Source: HdN1 sp052035295 (GTDB taxonomy: Bacteria > Pseudomonadota > Gammaproteobacteria > Pseudomonadales > Ketobacteraceae). From it: 57,910 nt of DNA. Shown in pieces: positions 43,385 through 51,922 of the stretch. The position numbers and the translations under genes are program-made. Under the pieces are notes generated by a model. That model had not been told where the DNA came from. It did no database searches and was given only the letters and a program-made list of their open reading frames with translations. The stretch covers positions 1-57,910 of the forward strand of contig JBPOHS010000021.1 of assembly GCA_052035295.1 (NCBI GenBank). The letters run 5' to 3'. Position 1 is the first letter of the stretch, and the number at the start of each line of letters is the position of its first letter.

Positions 43385-44263
43385 ATGATTAATGGCAGCA
43401 TCGTTGCGTTGGTAACACCGATGAATGGTGACGGCAGTGTGAACTGGGATTCTCTCGGCAAACTCGTGGAGTGGCATGTCGAGCAGGGTACCGACGCCAT
43501 TGTAGCCGTGGGAACGACCGGCGAATCTGCCACGCTCGATATCGATGAGCACCTTGAAGTCATCCGTTTCTGTGTCGAGCGTTCCGCCAAACGCGTTCCC
43601 ATCATTGCCGGAACGGGCGCCAATTCAACCAAGGAAGCCATCGAGCTTACCCAGTCCGCCAAGGATGTGGGCGCCAATGCCTGTCTGTTGGTCACACCCT
43701 ATTACAACAAACCCACGCAGGAAGGCTTGTATCGCCACCACATGGCGATTGCCGATGCCGTGCAAATTCCTCAGATTCTCTACAACGTTCCCGGCCGTAC
43801 GGCGTGTGACATGCTGCCCGACACGGTCGCCCGTTTGTGCCCGCATCCGAATATCATCGGTATCAAGGATGCGACCGGCAATATCGAACGGGGTGTGGCC
43901 ATGATGGAGATGTGCGGCCCCGATTTCCTGGTGTACTCCGGTGATGACGCCACCGCAGTGGAACTCATGCTACGGGGCGCCAAGGGCAATATTTCGGTTA
44001 CGGCCAACGTGGCTCCCCGCGCGATGGCCGCCCTGTGCAGTGCGGCGATGGCTGGCGAGGCCGACCGGGCGCGCGCCATCAACAAGCCGTTGGAACTGTT
44101 GCACCGTGATTTGTTCCTTGAAGCCAATCCTATTCCCGTGAAGTGGGCCCTGCTGGAAATGGGCCTCATTCCGGAAGGCATCCGTTTGCCGTTGACGCCG
44201 CTCAGCGAGAAATTCCATGAACCCGTTCGGGCTGCGCTGCGTGCAGCTGGCTTGCTGGCTTGA
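43385..44263 (+). CDS. dapA: 4-hydroxy-tetrahydrodipicolinate synthase
   Basis: A 292-residue TIM-barrel lyase that condenses pyruvate with aspartate semialdehyde, the first committed step to lysine and diaminopimelate. The Schiff-base Lys lies in IIGIKDATGNIER near residue 161. The Tyr/Thr relay is in VGTTGESATL and ILYNVPGRTACDM. The AGGAG site is about 11 bases before the ATG. It is the first gene after the intron and is expected to be essential for wall synthesis, so its transcription must tolerate the insertion. bamC follows after 5 bases. Confidence 0.96.
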   Translation: MINGSIVALVTPMNGDGSVNWDSLGKLVEWHVEQGTDAIVAVGTTGESATLDIDEHLEVIRFCVERSAKRVPIIAGTGANSTKEAIELTQSAKDVGANACLLVTPYYNKPTQEGLYRHHMAIADAVQIPQILYNVPGRTACDMLPDTVARLCPHPNIIGIKDATGNIERGVAMMEMCGPDFLVYSGDDATAVELMLRGAKGNISVTANVAPRAMAALCSAAMAGEADRARAINKPLELLHRDLFLEANPIPVKWALLEMGLIPEGIRLPLTPLSEKFHEPVRAALRAAGLLA

Positions 44264-44268
44264 TCTGC

Positions 44269-45369
44269 ATGAATAAAACCCTTGTCTGGTTGGTACTATC
44301 GGCCGCTGTCGTTTTCAACAGCGGATGCAGCATCCTGTTTGGCGATGAGGGCGTGTTCCGCTCGCGTGCCATGGACTACAAGAAAGCCACGGAGCGAGGC
44401 CCGCTCCAAATCCCCGGAGGAATGAATTCGAGCAGCCGTATCGAACTTTACCCGGTACCGACCATCGCCGAGGCGACCGCGGACGCATACTCGCCCAAGG
44501 AGTCCGATGAGATTCCCCATCCGCAGGGGCTGCTGAGTGTGAATGAGGAAGCTGGCGTGGAAGTGCGTGAGGTCGATGACAAACGCTGGCTGGTGGTGAA
44601 AAAGCCTGCCGCCGCCGTGTTTGCGTCAACGCAGGCCTTCGTCGAGAGCAATGGCTTCAAGGTTGAGAAATCCGACCCTGCCGCAGGGGTGATTGAAACC
44701 GGCTGGCTGAAGCCACGGGAAGAGGAACAACCGGGTTGGTTCATGCGGGTTATCACGCTGAATTTCCAGGATTATTACGACAAGTTCCGGTTCCGCGTGC
44801 AGGAACAGGCCGCCGGCACCAAGGTTCTGATCGATCAGGTGCGGGAGCAGGCGTCGGACACGGAATCCCTTGCCAGTGATGTCGAATGGGATGGCAGTGA
44901 GGCGGACACGTCACTCACCAAGGTGGTTGCCAACGATCTTTCTGACTTCATTGCCGAGGAACAGGCCAATTCTTACCGCACTGGCGTGCTTGCATCGGCC
45001 TATGCCAATGCGCCGCGCACCATCATGACCTGGGATGGTAATGGCTTTCCGGTACTCGTTGTCACCATGGACATGAACCGCGCGTGGGCCGCCGTGGGCA
45101 ATGCATTGGAACGTAGACGTCTCAAAGTACTCGACCTCAACCGCAGCCTGGGTGTCTATTACCTGCAGCGTGGCAAGCATGCGGTCGTCAAGGCGGATGA
45201 TGACGAGGACGACGACGATGACGATGCCGAGGAGTCCGACCAGTACCAATTAAAGTTGCTGCGTGCCGACGAAGGTGTCCACCTGTCCGTGCAGCTCGAT
45301 GACAACACCCTGGCGCCCGCCGAAGAAGCCAAGGCATTGCTTGAAATCGTCAGGGAAAACATACAGTAA
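44269..45369 (+). CDS. bamC: outer membrane assembly lipoprotein BamC
   Basis: 366 residues from the ATG at 44269. A lipoprotein signal ends at the lipobox NSGC (Cys-20). An unstructured N-terminal segment that binds BamD follows, then two helix-grip domains (about 100-215 and 240-365). Between them and near residue 310 is a very acidic run (DDEDDDDDDAEESD), longer than in E. coli BamC. It is a non-essential part of the BAM beta-barrel assembly complex. The dapA-bamC order is conserved across gammaproteobacteria. Confidence 0.9.
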   Translation: MNKTLVWLVLSAAVVFNSGCSILFGDEGVFRSRAMDYKKATERGPLQIPGGMNSSSRIELYPVPTIAEATADAYSPKESDEIPHPQGLLSVNEEAGVEVREVDDKRWLVVKKPAAAVFASTQAFVESNGFKVEKSDPAAGVIETGWLKPREEEQPGWFMRVITLNFQDYYDKFRFRVQEQAAGTKVLIDQVREQASDTESLASDVEWDGSEADTSLTKVVANDLSDFIAEEQANSYRTGVLASAYANAPRTIMTWDGNGFPVLVVTMDMNRAWAAVGNALERRRLKVLDLNRSLGVYYLQRGKHAVVKADDDEDDDDDDAEESDQYQLKLLRADEGVHLSVQLDDNTLAPAEEAKALLEIVRENIQ

Positions 45370-46143
45370 GTGGATTTTGCATCGCTCGGCAGTGGCAGCG
45401 CGGGTAACGGCACGGTCATACGCCTTGCCGACCGCTGCGTCCTGATCGACTGTGGCTTCAGCCTGCGGGAAACCACCAGTCGTCTGGCGACGCTGGGGCT
45501 TGCCCCGCACCAGGTGACCGACGTGCTGGTGACGCATGAGCATTCGGATCATTTGGCTGGCGTAGCGTTGCTGGCAAACCGCTGCGGTGCCACCGTTCAT
45601 TTGACGGAAGGGACCCTTAACAGCCCCCTTTACAAGAAACGTCCGGTCAATCCCGGCCAGATCAGGCGGGTACGTGGTGGTGATCGTTTTTTGATTGGTG
45701 ACACCGAAGTGGAGGTGGTTGCCGTCCCGCATGACGCCAACGAGCCGGTCCAGTTCACGCTCACGTCGGCGGCGGGGAAACTGGGCGTTATCAGCGATCT
45801 GGGGCATACCCCGTATTCGGTTGTTCATGCCTATCGCGGATGCAATGCGCTGTTGCTGGAACATAATCATGACCCAGCCATGCTTGCCCATGGCCCCTAT
45901 CCTTATTCACTCAAGAAAAGAGTAGGCGGGCCGTTCGGGCATCTCAGCAACCTGCAAGCAGTCGAATTTCTGCAGCAGGTCATGCATGATGATCTGCAAC
46001 AGGTCGTGGCGATTCATTTGAGCGAGACGAATAACGCGGACTATCTGGTGAAGGATACCGTTGACGCGAAATGCGGCAACGAAGTCCCTTTTACCTTCAG
46101 GACTGCAACTCAGGGGCGTGGCTTCGGCTGGATGAGCGTCTGA
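45370..46143 (+). CDS. MBL-fold metal-dependent hydrolase
   Basis: 257 residues from a GTG that directly follows the bamC stop. The metallo-beta-lactamase metal motif is THEHSDHLAG (HxHxDH). A further ligand lies in AVPHDANEPVQF, another Asp/His set is in SDLGHT, and the family ends with the IHLSETN motif. This sequence type (YycJ/WalJ-like) is found between bamC and purC in Pseudomonas and relatives. An exonuclease role has been reported for the Gram-positive homologue; the role here is unproven. Confidence 0.87.
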   Translation: MDFASLGSGSAGNGTVIRLADRCVLIDCGFSLRETTSRLATLGLAPHQVTDVLVTHEHSDHLAGVALLANRCGATVHLTEGTLNSPLYKKRPVNPGQIRRVRGGDRFLIGDTEVEVVAVPHDANEPVQFTLTSAAGKLGVISDLGHTPYSVVHAYRGCNALLLEHNHDPAMLAHGPYPYSLKKRVGGPFGHLSNLQAVEFLQQVMHDDLQQVVAIHLSETNNADYLVKDTVDAKCGNEVPFTFRTATQGRGFGWMSV

Positions 46144-46197
46144 GAAACAAACACCCTTTGTACATTTTTGTTGTCATCATTTCCGCTGGAGACTCCC

Positions 46198-46911
46198 ATG
46201 GAAAAAAGAGAAGAGCTATATCGTGGCAAGGCCAAGTCAGTGTACGCCACCGACGTACCTGATCAGGTGATCATGTTGTACCGCGATGACACCAGCGCTT
46301 TCGACGGCAAGAAGAAAGAAGCTCTCGATCGCAAAGGTATGGTCAACAACAAGTTCAACGCGTTCATCATGGAAAAGCTGGAAGCCGCTGGCATCGAAAC
46401 TCATTTCGTGCGCCTGCTGAACGATCAGGAGTCACTGGTCCGACGCTTGACCATGTTGCCGGTGGAATGTGTTGTGCGCAATATCGCTGCCGGTAGCATC
46501 TGTCGCCGCTTGGGCGTCACCGAAGGTGTGGATCTGGTGCCGCCAACGTTTGAGTTTTTTCTGAAAAACGATGCGTTGGGTGATCCGATGATCAACGAGT
46601 CTCATATCGCGAGCTTTGGCTGGGCCACCGCCGAGCAAGTGGAGATCATGAAGGACTACACCTTCAAGGTGAATGCGGTCCTCAAGAAACTCTTCGATGA
46701 TGCAGGCATGTTGCTGGTGGATTGCAAGCTGGAGTTCGGTTTGTTCGAAGGCCGCTTGGTATTGGGCGATGAATTCACGCCGGATGGCTGCCGTCTGTGG
46801 GACAAGGACACGCGCAAGAAACTCGACAAGGACCGCTTCCGTCAGGGGCTGGGCGGTGTTGTCGAAGCCTACGAGGAAGTCGGCCATCGTCTGGGCGTCA
46901 AATTCGACTGA
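46198..46911 (+). CDS. purC: SAICAR synthetase
   Basis: 237 residues from the ATG at 46198, with GGAG upstream; the longer frame is unconserved. PurC joins CAIR and aspartate with ATP in purine synthesis. Characteristic segments are ELYRGKAKSVYATD, YRDDTSAFDGKKKEALDRKG, RRLTMLPVECVVRNIAAGS and LVDCKLEFGLFEGRLVLGDE. The length matches E. coli PurC. It closes the dapA-bamC-MBL-purC run and is followed by a strong terminator. Confidence 0.96.
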   Translation: MEKREELYRGKAKSVYATDVPDQVIMLYRDDTSAFDGKKKEALDRKGMVNNKFNAFIMEKLEAAGIETHFVRLLNDQESLVRRLTMLPVECVVRNIAAGSICRRLGVTEGVDLVPPTFEFFLKNDALGDPMINESHIASFGWATAEQVEIMKDYTFKVNAVLKKLFDDAGMLLVDCKLEFGLFEGRLVLGDEFTPDGCRLWDKDTRKKLDKDRFRQGLGGVVEAYEEVGHRLGVKFD

Positions 46912-46930
46912 CGCGCGAGAGATCGAACAG

Positions 46931-46969
46931 GAAACAAAAAAACCGGGTTTTCCCCGGTTTTTTTGTTTC
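46931..46969. terminator. bidirectional terminator after purC
   Basis: A perfect 17-bp stem, GAAACAAAAAAACCGGG with its complement, surrounds TTTTC. Seven Ts lie on one arm and seven As on the other. It serves purC and the convergent SRPBCC gene. Confidence 0.92.
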
Positions 46970-47006
46970 CGTGTTGATGCGCCCCGGCTTCCGGTAACGC
47001 CGGCTA

Positions 47007-47438
47007 TCAGCTGACTTGTTTGGCGAACTTGTCGAGTCCACGACTGATGACGGACTTGAGGCCCATACGCGTGATCTCGCCAAAGAACGGAATCGGATAT
47101 TTGCTTTCAAAAACGATTCGATAGCGCAGTTGCGTGCCGTTCCCCGACTCGGAAAACTCCATTGTTCCCTTGTGATTCTTGAGGGGGGAACCTTTGGATA
47201 TGACGTATTCCACCAGTTTTCCGGGGGTGAACGCCGTCACCGTTTCCTCAAAGGAAACGCCTGGCACAAGGCGGATTTCACGCACCGAACCTTTGCCATT
47301 GGTATGTCCATCCTGGCCATCGCGGATGCGCTTGATGTTGGCGCCCAGCACCACAGACAACTTTTCATGATCGCTCAGCTCGGCAAATACCTTGGACAGG
47401 GGTGCCTTGAATGTCTTTTCGATGAAAATTTCCTGCAT
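47007..47438 (-). CDS. SRPBCC-fold protein
   Basis: 143 residues from the ATG at 47438, with GAGAGGG upstream. The sequence (MQEIFIEKTFKAPLSKVFAE, a central LVPGVSFEETVTAF and a C-terminal helix) fits the START/polyketide-cyclase-like SRPBCC fold that binds hydrophobic ligands. No catalytic motif is apparent. It follows a saccharopine-dehydrogenase-like gene by 56 bases on the same strand and is probably cotranscribed. Function unknown. Confidence 0.75.
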   Translation of the reverse strand: MQEIFIEKTFKAPLSKVFAELSDHEKLSVVLGANIKRIRDGQDGHTNGKGSVREIRLVPGVSFEETVTAFTPGKLVEYVISKGSPLKNHKGTMEFSESGNGTQLRYRIVFESKYPIPFFGEITRMGLKSVISRGLDKFAKQVS

Positions 47439-47494
47439 GTTTCCCTCTCTTGTTTGCATGGTTGATTGGCTAATGGGGATGCTTTGATTTGATC

Positions 47495-48709
47495 TCAAAG
47501 CAGGTTGAATTCAATGCCAGCCGTCTGCAAGCGCGCGATCAGGTGTTCACCCATCGCGGCCGCCGGCGTCACTACGCCGAAATTTTCCGGTAGTTGTTCA
47601 CCGTCCAGTGCCAGGCACAGTGCAGATTCGGCCAGCATCTTGGCGGTTTCGCCGTAGCCGGGGTCTCCCCCGGCGACTTCGGTCCAGACATGCAGTCCAC
47701 GTGCTTTGCCGATGAATTTCACTTTGAACCAGCTGGAGGCGCGTTGGGCTTCCGTAGGCCCTTGCCCGGGATCGCGCAATTTGAGCAGCAGATCCCGTGT
47801 CGTTTTCAGTTGGGAGAGTGCGAATATTCCACCCACCGCTGCCAGGCCTCCCGCCAGTGTCAGCGGATTCTTTACCAATACGTGATGACCATAGCGAAAC
47901 GCCGGGCCATAGGCGCGATAGGCTTCCGCGCTGCGGCAAACGACCTGCGGATCAATGGTCGGGAAGCTGCATGTATAAGCATCATACGCTTTATGGAAGG
48001 AAATGGCGGGGGCCAGTGTTTTAATGGAGCGCCCATTGCGCGGACGGTTTCGACGGGCCTGTACCCAGGTCTTGCGGCGCCGGTAATACTTGCGCAGGCG
48101 GGACATCTGGGTCACGGCGGAATGCCAGGTGCCGCCCGAAAATGTTCCGTGGGCTGTCACGTAGCCTTCCACGGTGACCGGAATGTTTCCCGCATCCTTG
48201 CCCAGCAGCTTGTTGAGTTCGTTGATCGTAAACAGGACACCCAGATCGTGTGGAATGCTGTCAAAGCCGCAGCAATTGACGATTTTGGTGCGGTTTTTAC
48301 GCGCTTCCTCATCGTAGGAATATAGCAGCGACTCGACGAATTCCGGCTCGCCAGTCAAATCCACGTAATGGGTGCCGGCCTCAACACAGGCTTTGACCAA
48401 CGGTTCCCCGTAGTTCAGGTAAGGTCCAACCGTGGTGATCACCACACGTGTTTGCCGGGCCAGGTGACGCAGGCTGTCGGGTTGATTGACGTCGCAAACA
48501 ATGGTGTCCGGAACGTGGCCGGGGGTGAGTTGACTCAGTGCCTTCTGCGTTTCCTCGAGCTTGGCGACGCTGCGACCCGAAATTGCCCAACGAAATCTTC
48601 CGGCTTCGCTGGACCTGGCCAGATATTCGGCGGTCAGCCGGCCTGTAAATCCCGTGGCACCAAAGACCACGATGTCGTACGGACGTTGGGGGGAGGGGGA
48701 GGATGTCAT
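47495..48709 (-). CDS. saccharopine-dehydrogenase-like oxidoreductase
   Basis: 404 residues. The N-terminal Rossmann motif is VVFGATGFTGRLTAEYLA. SGRSVAKLEE and TTVGPYLNYGEPLVKACVEA are typical of saccharopine dehydrogenase NADP-binding proteins related to trans-acting enoyl reductases. In mycobacteria such proteins act on lipid intermediates; in proteobacteria their substrate is unknown. The second half (YVTAHGTFSGGTWHS ...) also matches that family. No membrane helix is certain, although LAGGLAAVGGIFAL is hydrophobic. Divergent from the methyltransferase gene. Confidence 0.8.
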   Translation of the reverse strand: MTSSPSPQRPYDIVVFGATGFTGRLTAEYLARSSEAGRFRWAISGRSVAKLEETQKALSQLTPGHVPDTIVCDVNQPDSLRHLARQTRVVITTVGPYLNYGEPLVKACVEAGTHYVDLTGEPEFVESLLYSYDEEARKNRTKIVNCCGFDSIPHDLGVLFTINELNKLLGKDAGNIPVTVEGYVTAHGTFSGGTWHSAVTQMSRLRKYYRRRKTWVQARRNRPRNGRSIKTLAPAISFHKAYDAYTCSFPTIDPQVVCRSAEAYRAYGPAFRYGHHVLVKNPLTLAGGLAAVGGIFALSQLKTTRDLLLKLRDPGQGPTEAQRASSWFKVKFIGKARGLHVWTEVAGGDPGYGETAKMLAESALCLALDGEQLPENFGVVTPAAAMGEHLIARLQTAGIEFNLL

Positions 48710-48939
48710 GATCGGGACTCCGCTGGGTAACGTTGTGTATACTTTATGCGTATTGGTTGGAAAATCAATGTGCTTTGCAGGCGTTACTCATGTCGGAACT
48801 GCCAATGTGGCCGATGGGTAAGTCTGCAGTGTGCGGGGGGGTGCACCAAAGGCGCCGTGTTCATGAGTCTAGTGTGTAGAATCGTCAGCCGGGCTTTTTG
48901 TATCGGCAACCGGTTTTGGTCGCGCGAAGTGGAGGTCAA

Positions 48940-49587
48940 GTGAGTTTTGAATACAAGTACGCAAGTGATCGGGCGCCATTACCGCTGTTGCCCCGGTCGT
49001 TACCCATGGTGCCGGAACTGCAGCTCTACCTGTTTCCAGCGGAACTGCCCCAGGACAAAGTGTCGCAGGCCGATTTCCAGTCGCTGCTGGCCGCGCCGCC
49101 GTATTGGGCTTTTTGCTGGGGTGGCGGACAGGCACTGGCGCGCTGTCTGCTGGATGTTCCGGCGCTGGTGCGAGGGCGGCGTGTGTGGGATTTCGGCGCC
49201 GGCTCCGGCGTTGCCGGCATTGCCGCCCTGAAGGCCGGCGCGGCAAGCTGCGTGGCCGTCGATACTGACCCGCTGGCCCTCGAAGCGTGCGGGCGCAATG
49301 CATTACTCAATGACACTGTGCCGCTGGAACGTTCCGTCGTTTGTGTCCCTTTGGCCGGTGATCTCGTGCTCGCCGCCGATATTTGTTATGAGGAAGAAGG
49401 GCTGCATCAGGTGCAATCCTGGGCTTGTGCGGGCGTGTCCGTGCTGGTCGCGGAATCGCGGCTGGATCAACAACGCCTGAATGTTGCCGGGTTGACACTC
49501 ATCGGTCAATTTCAGGTCCGAACGTTTCCGGACCTTGACGAAGCCGAACAGTTCAATGTGGTATCTGTCTACCGGGTGAACGCCTGA
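48940..49587 (+). CDS. class I SAM-dependent methyltransferase
   Basis: 215 residues from a GTG with GGAGG close upstream. The SAM-binding motif I is VWDFGAGSGVAGIAAL, followed by the acidic VDTDPLALEACGRNA. PYWAFCWGGGQALAR and LAADICYEEEG match the METTL20/lysine methyltransferase-like group (ETFB-KMT type), which act on proteins. The substrate here is unknown. The stop codon lies inside a 22-base palindrome. It stands alone between a divergent reductase gene and the M48-like gene. Confidence 0.8.
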   Translation: MSFEYKYASDRAPLPLLPRSLPMVPELQLYLFPAELPQDKVSQADFQSLLAAPPYWAFCWGGGQALARCLLDVPALVRGRRVWDFGAGSGVAGIAALKAGAASCVAVDTDPLALEACGRNALLNDTVPLERSVVCVPLAGDLVLAADICYEEEGLHQVQSWACAGVSVLVAESRLDQQRLNVAGLTLIGQFQVRTFPDLDEAEQFNVVSVYRVNA

Positions 49588-49604
49588 ATTGCCTGCAATT
49601 CAGG
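49583..49604. repeat. perfect 10-bp palindrome over the methyltransferase stop codon
   Basis: CCTGAATTGC and its complement flank CT. The TGA of the methyltransferase is in the left arm. There is no T-run after it, so it is either a hairpin protecting the mRNA 3' end or a binding site upstream of the next gene. Confidence 0.6.
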
Positions 49605-49744
49605 GGGTTACATTCGATCACAATTTGTCACCAAACTGCTTATCTATCACAACTTACGCTGCCAAACCCTGTTGCTATAGTGCCTGCATTCGATATGCCG
49701 GAAGTGTTTTTCCCGGTGTGACCAAGTGATGCGGGAGCATAACA

Positions 49745-51004
49745 ATGACAATAGGGAACATGCTGTTGGGCAGCCAGGCTGCTGATGCGGTTTCCGTAGC
49801 ACAATACAAGCGCGATCCCTCGTGGTCCATTCAGGAGCCGTATACCCTCGAAGATGTGGTGACCGGATTCCATGATGTCGAGAAGCCGCTGCAAAAACCG
49901 GCCTTTGGTCGTTTGCGCGTGATGGCTCTCGCGGCCGGCATGGCGTTTTTTCCGTTCTCGATCGTGCTGTCGATTATCGTGTTTGGCGGGTTGATGGGGT
50001 GGGGCGTCGACTGGGTGCGGGTGGGAATCAGTCAGGAGAATCCTGCGATTACCAGCGGCGCGGTCGCCATGGTGTTCTGTGCGTTCCTGTTCATGATGCG
50101 CTTGCTGTTTCGCATAACGGCCGATCTGCGTCGCCGTTATGTTACGGTGGCGCTTGAGGAACGGGAGTATCCGGTTCTTTATCGTTTCGTTGCCCAGGTC
50201 GCACAGTCGGTCAACGGGCCGGTGCCCGCGACCATCAAGATCGACAATGAAGTCGGACTCGTGCTGCGCAAGAAAAGTCGGATGGGCAGTAACGACGTCG
50301 AACTTCTGATCGGTCTGCCGTTGTTCCATTCCCTGAGTGCCCGTCAGCTGTCGGGCATGATTGCCCATGCCTACGGCGGTTTTTCCCGCGCCAATGGCAG
50401 TCTGGGATATCCCTTCGTCGCCAATGTGAATCGCTGGCTGGTGCGGATCAGCGAGGGAGACTCGTCACGTTTGTATGATGAGTCAGTGCCGCGCTTTCTT
50501 GTGACCCTGTTTCAACCGGTGGATTGGATGTTGACCCAGTATCTGGCAGCGCTGTGCCGCTGTGCCGGTTACATGAGTTTTTCGGTGAGTCGTGGCATGG
50601 ATATCCAGGGCGATGCGTATTCTGCGCGTCTGGGTGGTGCCACCGAATTTCGCGCGACACAGATCCGTTTGCGTGCGTTACAGCTGGGTAAGTCGCGGGT
50701 TTTCTCGCGTCTGGGGCAGAGCGAATTCACGGAGTACAAGGATATTGCGCGTCAGATCGCCGACGAGGCCGACGACCTGCAGTTTGAATTGCGTGCACAA
50801 CTGGTTCGTGAAATGGAAGATCTGGTCTCGCCCCTGACACGCAGTCGCGTGGTCGATCTGGGGCGCATCGTGGAAGTAGAGAAAAGCCAGGACGAAGGGG
50901 CTTGTTTCCTGCTGGGCGCTGCCATCAGACTGTTGCCGCACGTGGACTCACTCGGCCAACGCCTGGGCGCCCGTTACCTCGGAGCACAGGAAACCGGCAT
51001 TTGA
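49745..51004 (+). CDS. M48-like membrane protein lacking the zinc motif
   Basis: 419 residues. Two membrane helices lie at about 59-88 and 105-124. The following region aligns with M48 peptidases (ELLIGLPLFHSLSARQLSGM), but the catalytic HExxH is HAYGG at residues 208-212, so the Glu and second His are gone. The third-ligand motif ExxxD reads DIQGD (286-290), in a segment MDIQGDAYSARLGGA that still looks like the family. It therefore appears catalytically dead. It may act as a scaffold or a regulator of other M48 proteins, such as the BepA-like enzyme in this window. A signal-type membrane start is likely. Confidence 0.7.
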   Translation: MTIGNMLLGSQAADAVSVAQYKRDPSWSIQEPYTLEDVVTGFHDVEKPLQKPAFGRLRVMALAAGMAFFPFSIVLSIIVFGGLMGWGVDWVRVGISQENPAITSGAVAMVFCAFLFMMRLLFRITADLRRRYVTVALEEREYPVLYRFVAQVAQSVNGPVPATIKIDNEVGLVLRKKSRMGSNDVELLIGLPLFHSLSARQLSGMIAHAYGGFSRANGSLGYPFVANVNRWLVRISEGDSSRLYDESVPRFLVTLFQPVDWMLTQYLAALCRCAGYMSFSVSRGMDIQGDAYSARLGGATEFRATQIRLRALQLGKSRVFSRLGQSEFTEYKDIARQIADEADDLQFELRAQLVREMEDLVSPLTRSRVVDLGRIVEVEKSQDEGACFLLGAAIRLLPHVDSLGQRLGARYLGAQETGI

Positions 51005-51040
51005 TCATGTTGGCGCGAGCCGATGCAGGCCGTCGGTCGA

Positions 51041-51673
51041 TCAAAGGTAGGTAGCGGCAACCGCAGCCAGGGTGTCGCGTTCTTCCGTGGGCAGGTAGGG
51101 CGAAATCTGCGACATGACCTGATAGACCCCCAGCCCGAGATTGTTATCCCCCTGACTACTCCCCAATGAGCGAATCTGCTGGAAGTTAAGCCAATAGGTG
51201 GCCGTGATGACCGCATTCGTCGCAACGCTGTCGACATCTTCTTCATCGATGGTCAGTTGGCAGTGCGTCTGCATGCTGACAATGACTTCCCGCCAGGCAT
51301 CGTGCATCTTGTCGAGGATGCGGTTGAAACGTTTTTGCAGGCGTTCGTTGCGTTCAATGATGCTGACCAGATCGCGGTAGAGAAAACGGAATTCCCAGAT
51401 TTTTTCAAATACCAGATACACGTACATCCAGTAGTCGAGCATTTCCAGCGTGTCTGCCTTGGGCGGGTCAAGCACTTCGTTCATGGCGGATTCATAGAGC
51501 GCGAACAGCTCGGTGATGATCTCATCCTTGTTACGGAAGTGGTAATAGAGGTTGCCCGGACTGATATCCATCTCGTTGGCGATGTCTATCGTCGTCGTGT
51601 TTGGCTCACCGCAGAGATTGAACAGCTCCAGACTGGTGATCAGGATGCGATCCCGGGTTTTCAAAGGGGGCAA
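51041..51673 (-). CDS. TetR-family transcriptional regulator
   Basis: About 210 residues. The N-terminal helix-turn-helix is KTRDRILITSLELFNLCG ... TTIDIANEMDISPGNLYYHF. The rest is a helical ligand/dimer domain. No ATG begins the gene. I use the TTG at 51673, which has GAGG six bases upstream and gives a typical TetR start (LPPLKTRDRI). A longer frame to 51790 is possible, but an exact TATAAT (51729-51734, minus strand) falls inside it. It is divergent from GAPDH, with a palindrome and GAPDH promoter between them, so it may regulate that gene (inference). Confidence 0.82.
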   Translation of the reverse strand: MPPLKTRDRILITSLELFNLCGEPNTTTIDIANEMDISPGNLYYHFRNKDEIITELFALYESAMNEVLDPPKADTLEMLDYWMYVYLVFEKIWEFRFLYRDLVSIIERNERLQKRFNRILDKMHDAWREVIVSMQTHCQLTIDEEDVDSVATNAVITATYWLNFQQIRSLGSSQGDNNLGLGVYQVMSQISPYLPTEERDTLAAVAATYL

Positions 51674-51728
51674 TGGACGCCTCGCAAGCAGTGGTGAGCC
51701 CTCGGCCGAGGGAAGCGGTTCTCTTTCG

Positions 51729-51734
51729 ATTATA
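51729..51734 (-). promoter_or_regulatory. candidate -10 box of the TetR gene
   Basis: An exact TATAAT on the minus strand. TTTCAA lies 16 bases upstream as a weak -35 box. Transcription from here would give a leader of about 50 bases to the chosen TTG start. Confidence 0.35.
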
Positions 51735-51818
51735 TAGAATAGGTCAGGCCTTGAAACCCCTCCCGTCACAAGGCTGGGGTCCCCCTGCAACTGCCCTGCG
51801 TCACAGTCAGTGACTAAT

Positions 51819-51829
51819 ACCGGACCGGT
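51819..51829. promoter_or_regulatory. 11-bp palindrome, possible operator
   Basis: ACCGG-A-CCGGT lies five bases upstream of the GAPDH -35 box in the intergenic region shared with the TetR gene. It is a candidate binding site for that regulator; TetR operators are usually longer, so this is tentative. Confidence 0.3.
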
Positions 51830-51833
51830 TTCG

Positions 51834-51862
51834 TTGATAATTGCCCAGCTTCGAAAGATAAT
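51834..51862 (+). promoter_or_regulatory. promoter of the GAPDH gene
   Basis: TTGATA and GATAAT, each five of six consensus matches, are separated by exactly 17 bases. The start is expected near 51869, leaving a leader of about 54 bases that contains the hairpin at 51888-51906. Confidence 0.75.
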
Positions 51863-51887
51863 ACGTCGCCCGAAAGGTTAAGGGGGT

Positions 51888-51906
51888 CTGCTGCGGAGTG
51901 CAGCAG
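51888..51906 (+). other. leader hairpin of GAPDH mRNA
   Basis: CTGCTGC-GGAGT-GCAGCAG, a perfect 7-bp stem, lies 16 bases before the GAPDH ATG. The loop contains GGAG. It could influence ribosome access or mRNA stability. Confidence 0.5.
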
Positions 51907-51922
51907 GCAGAGGTAGACAAAC

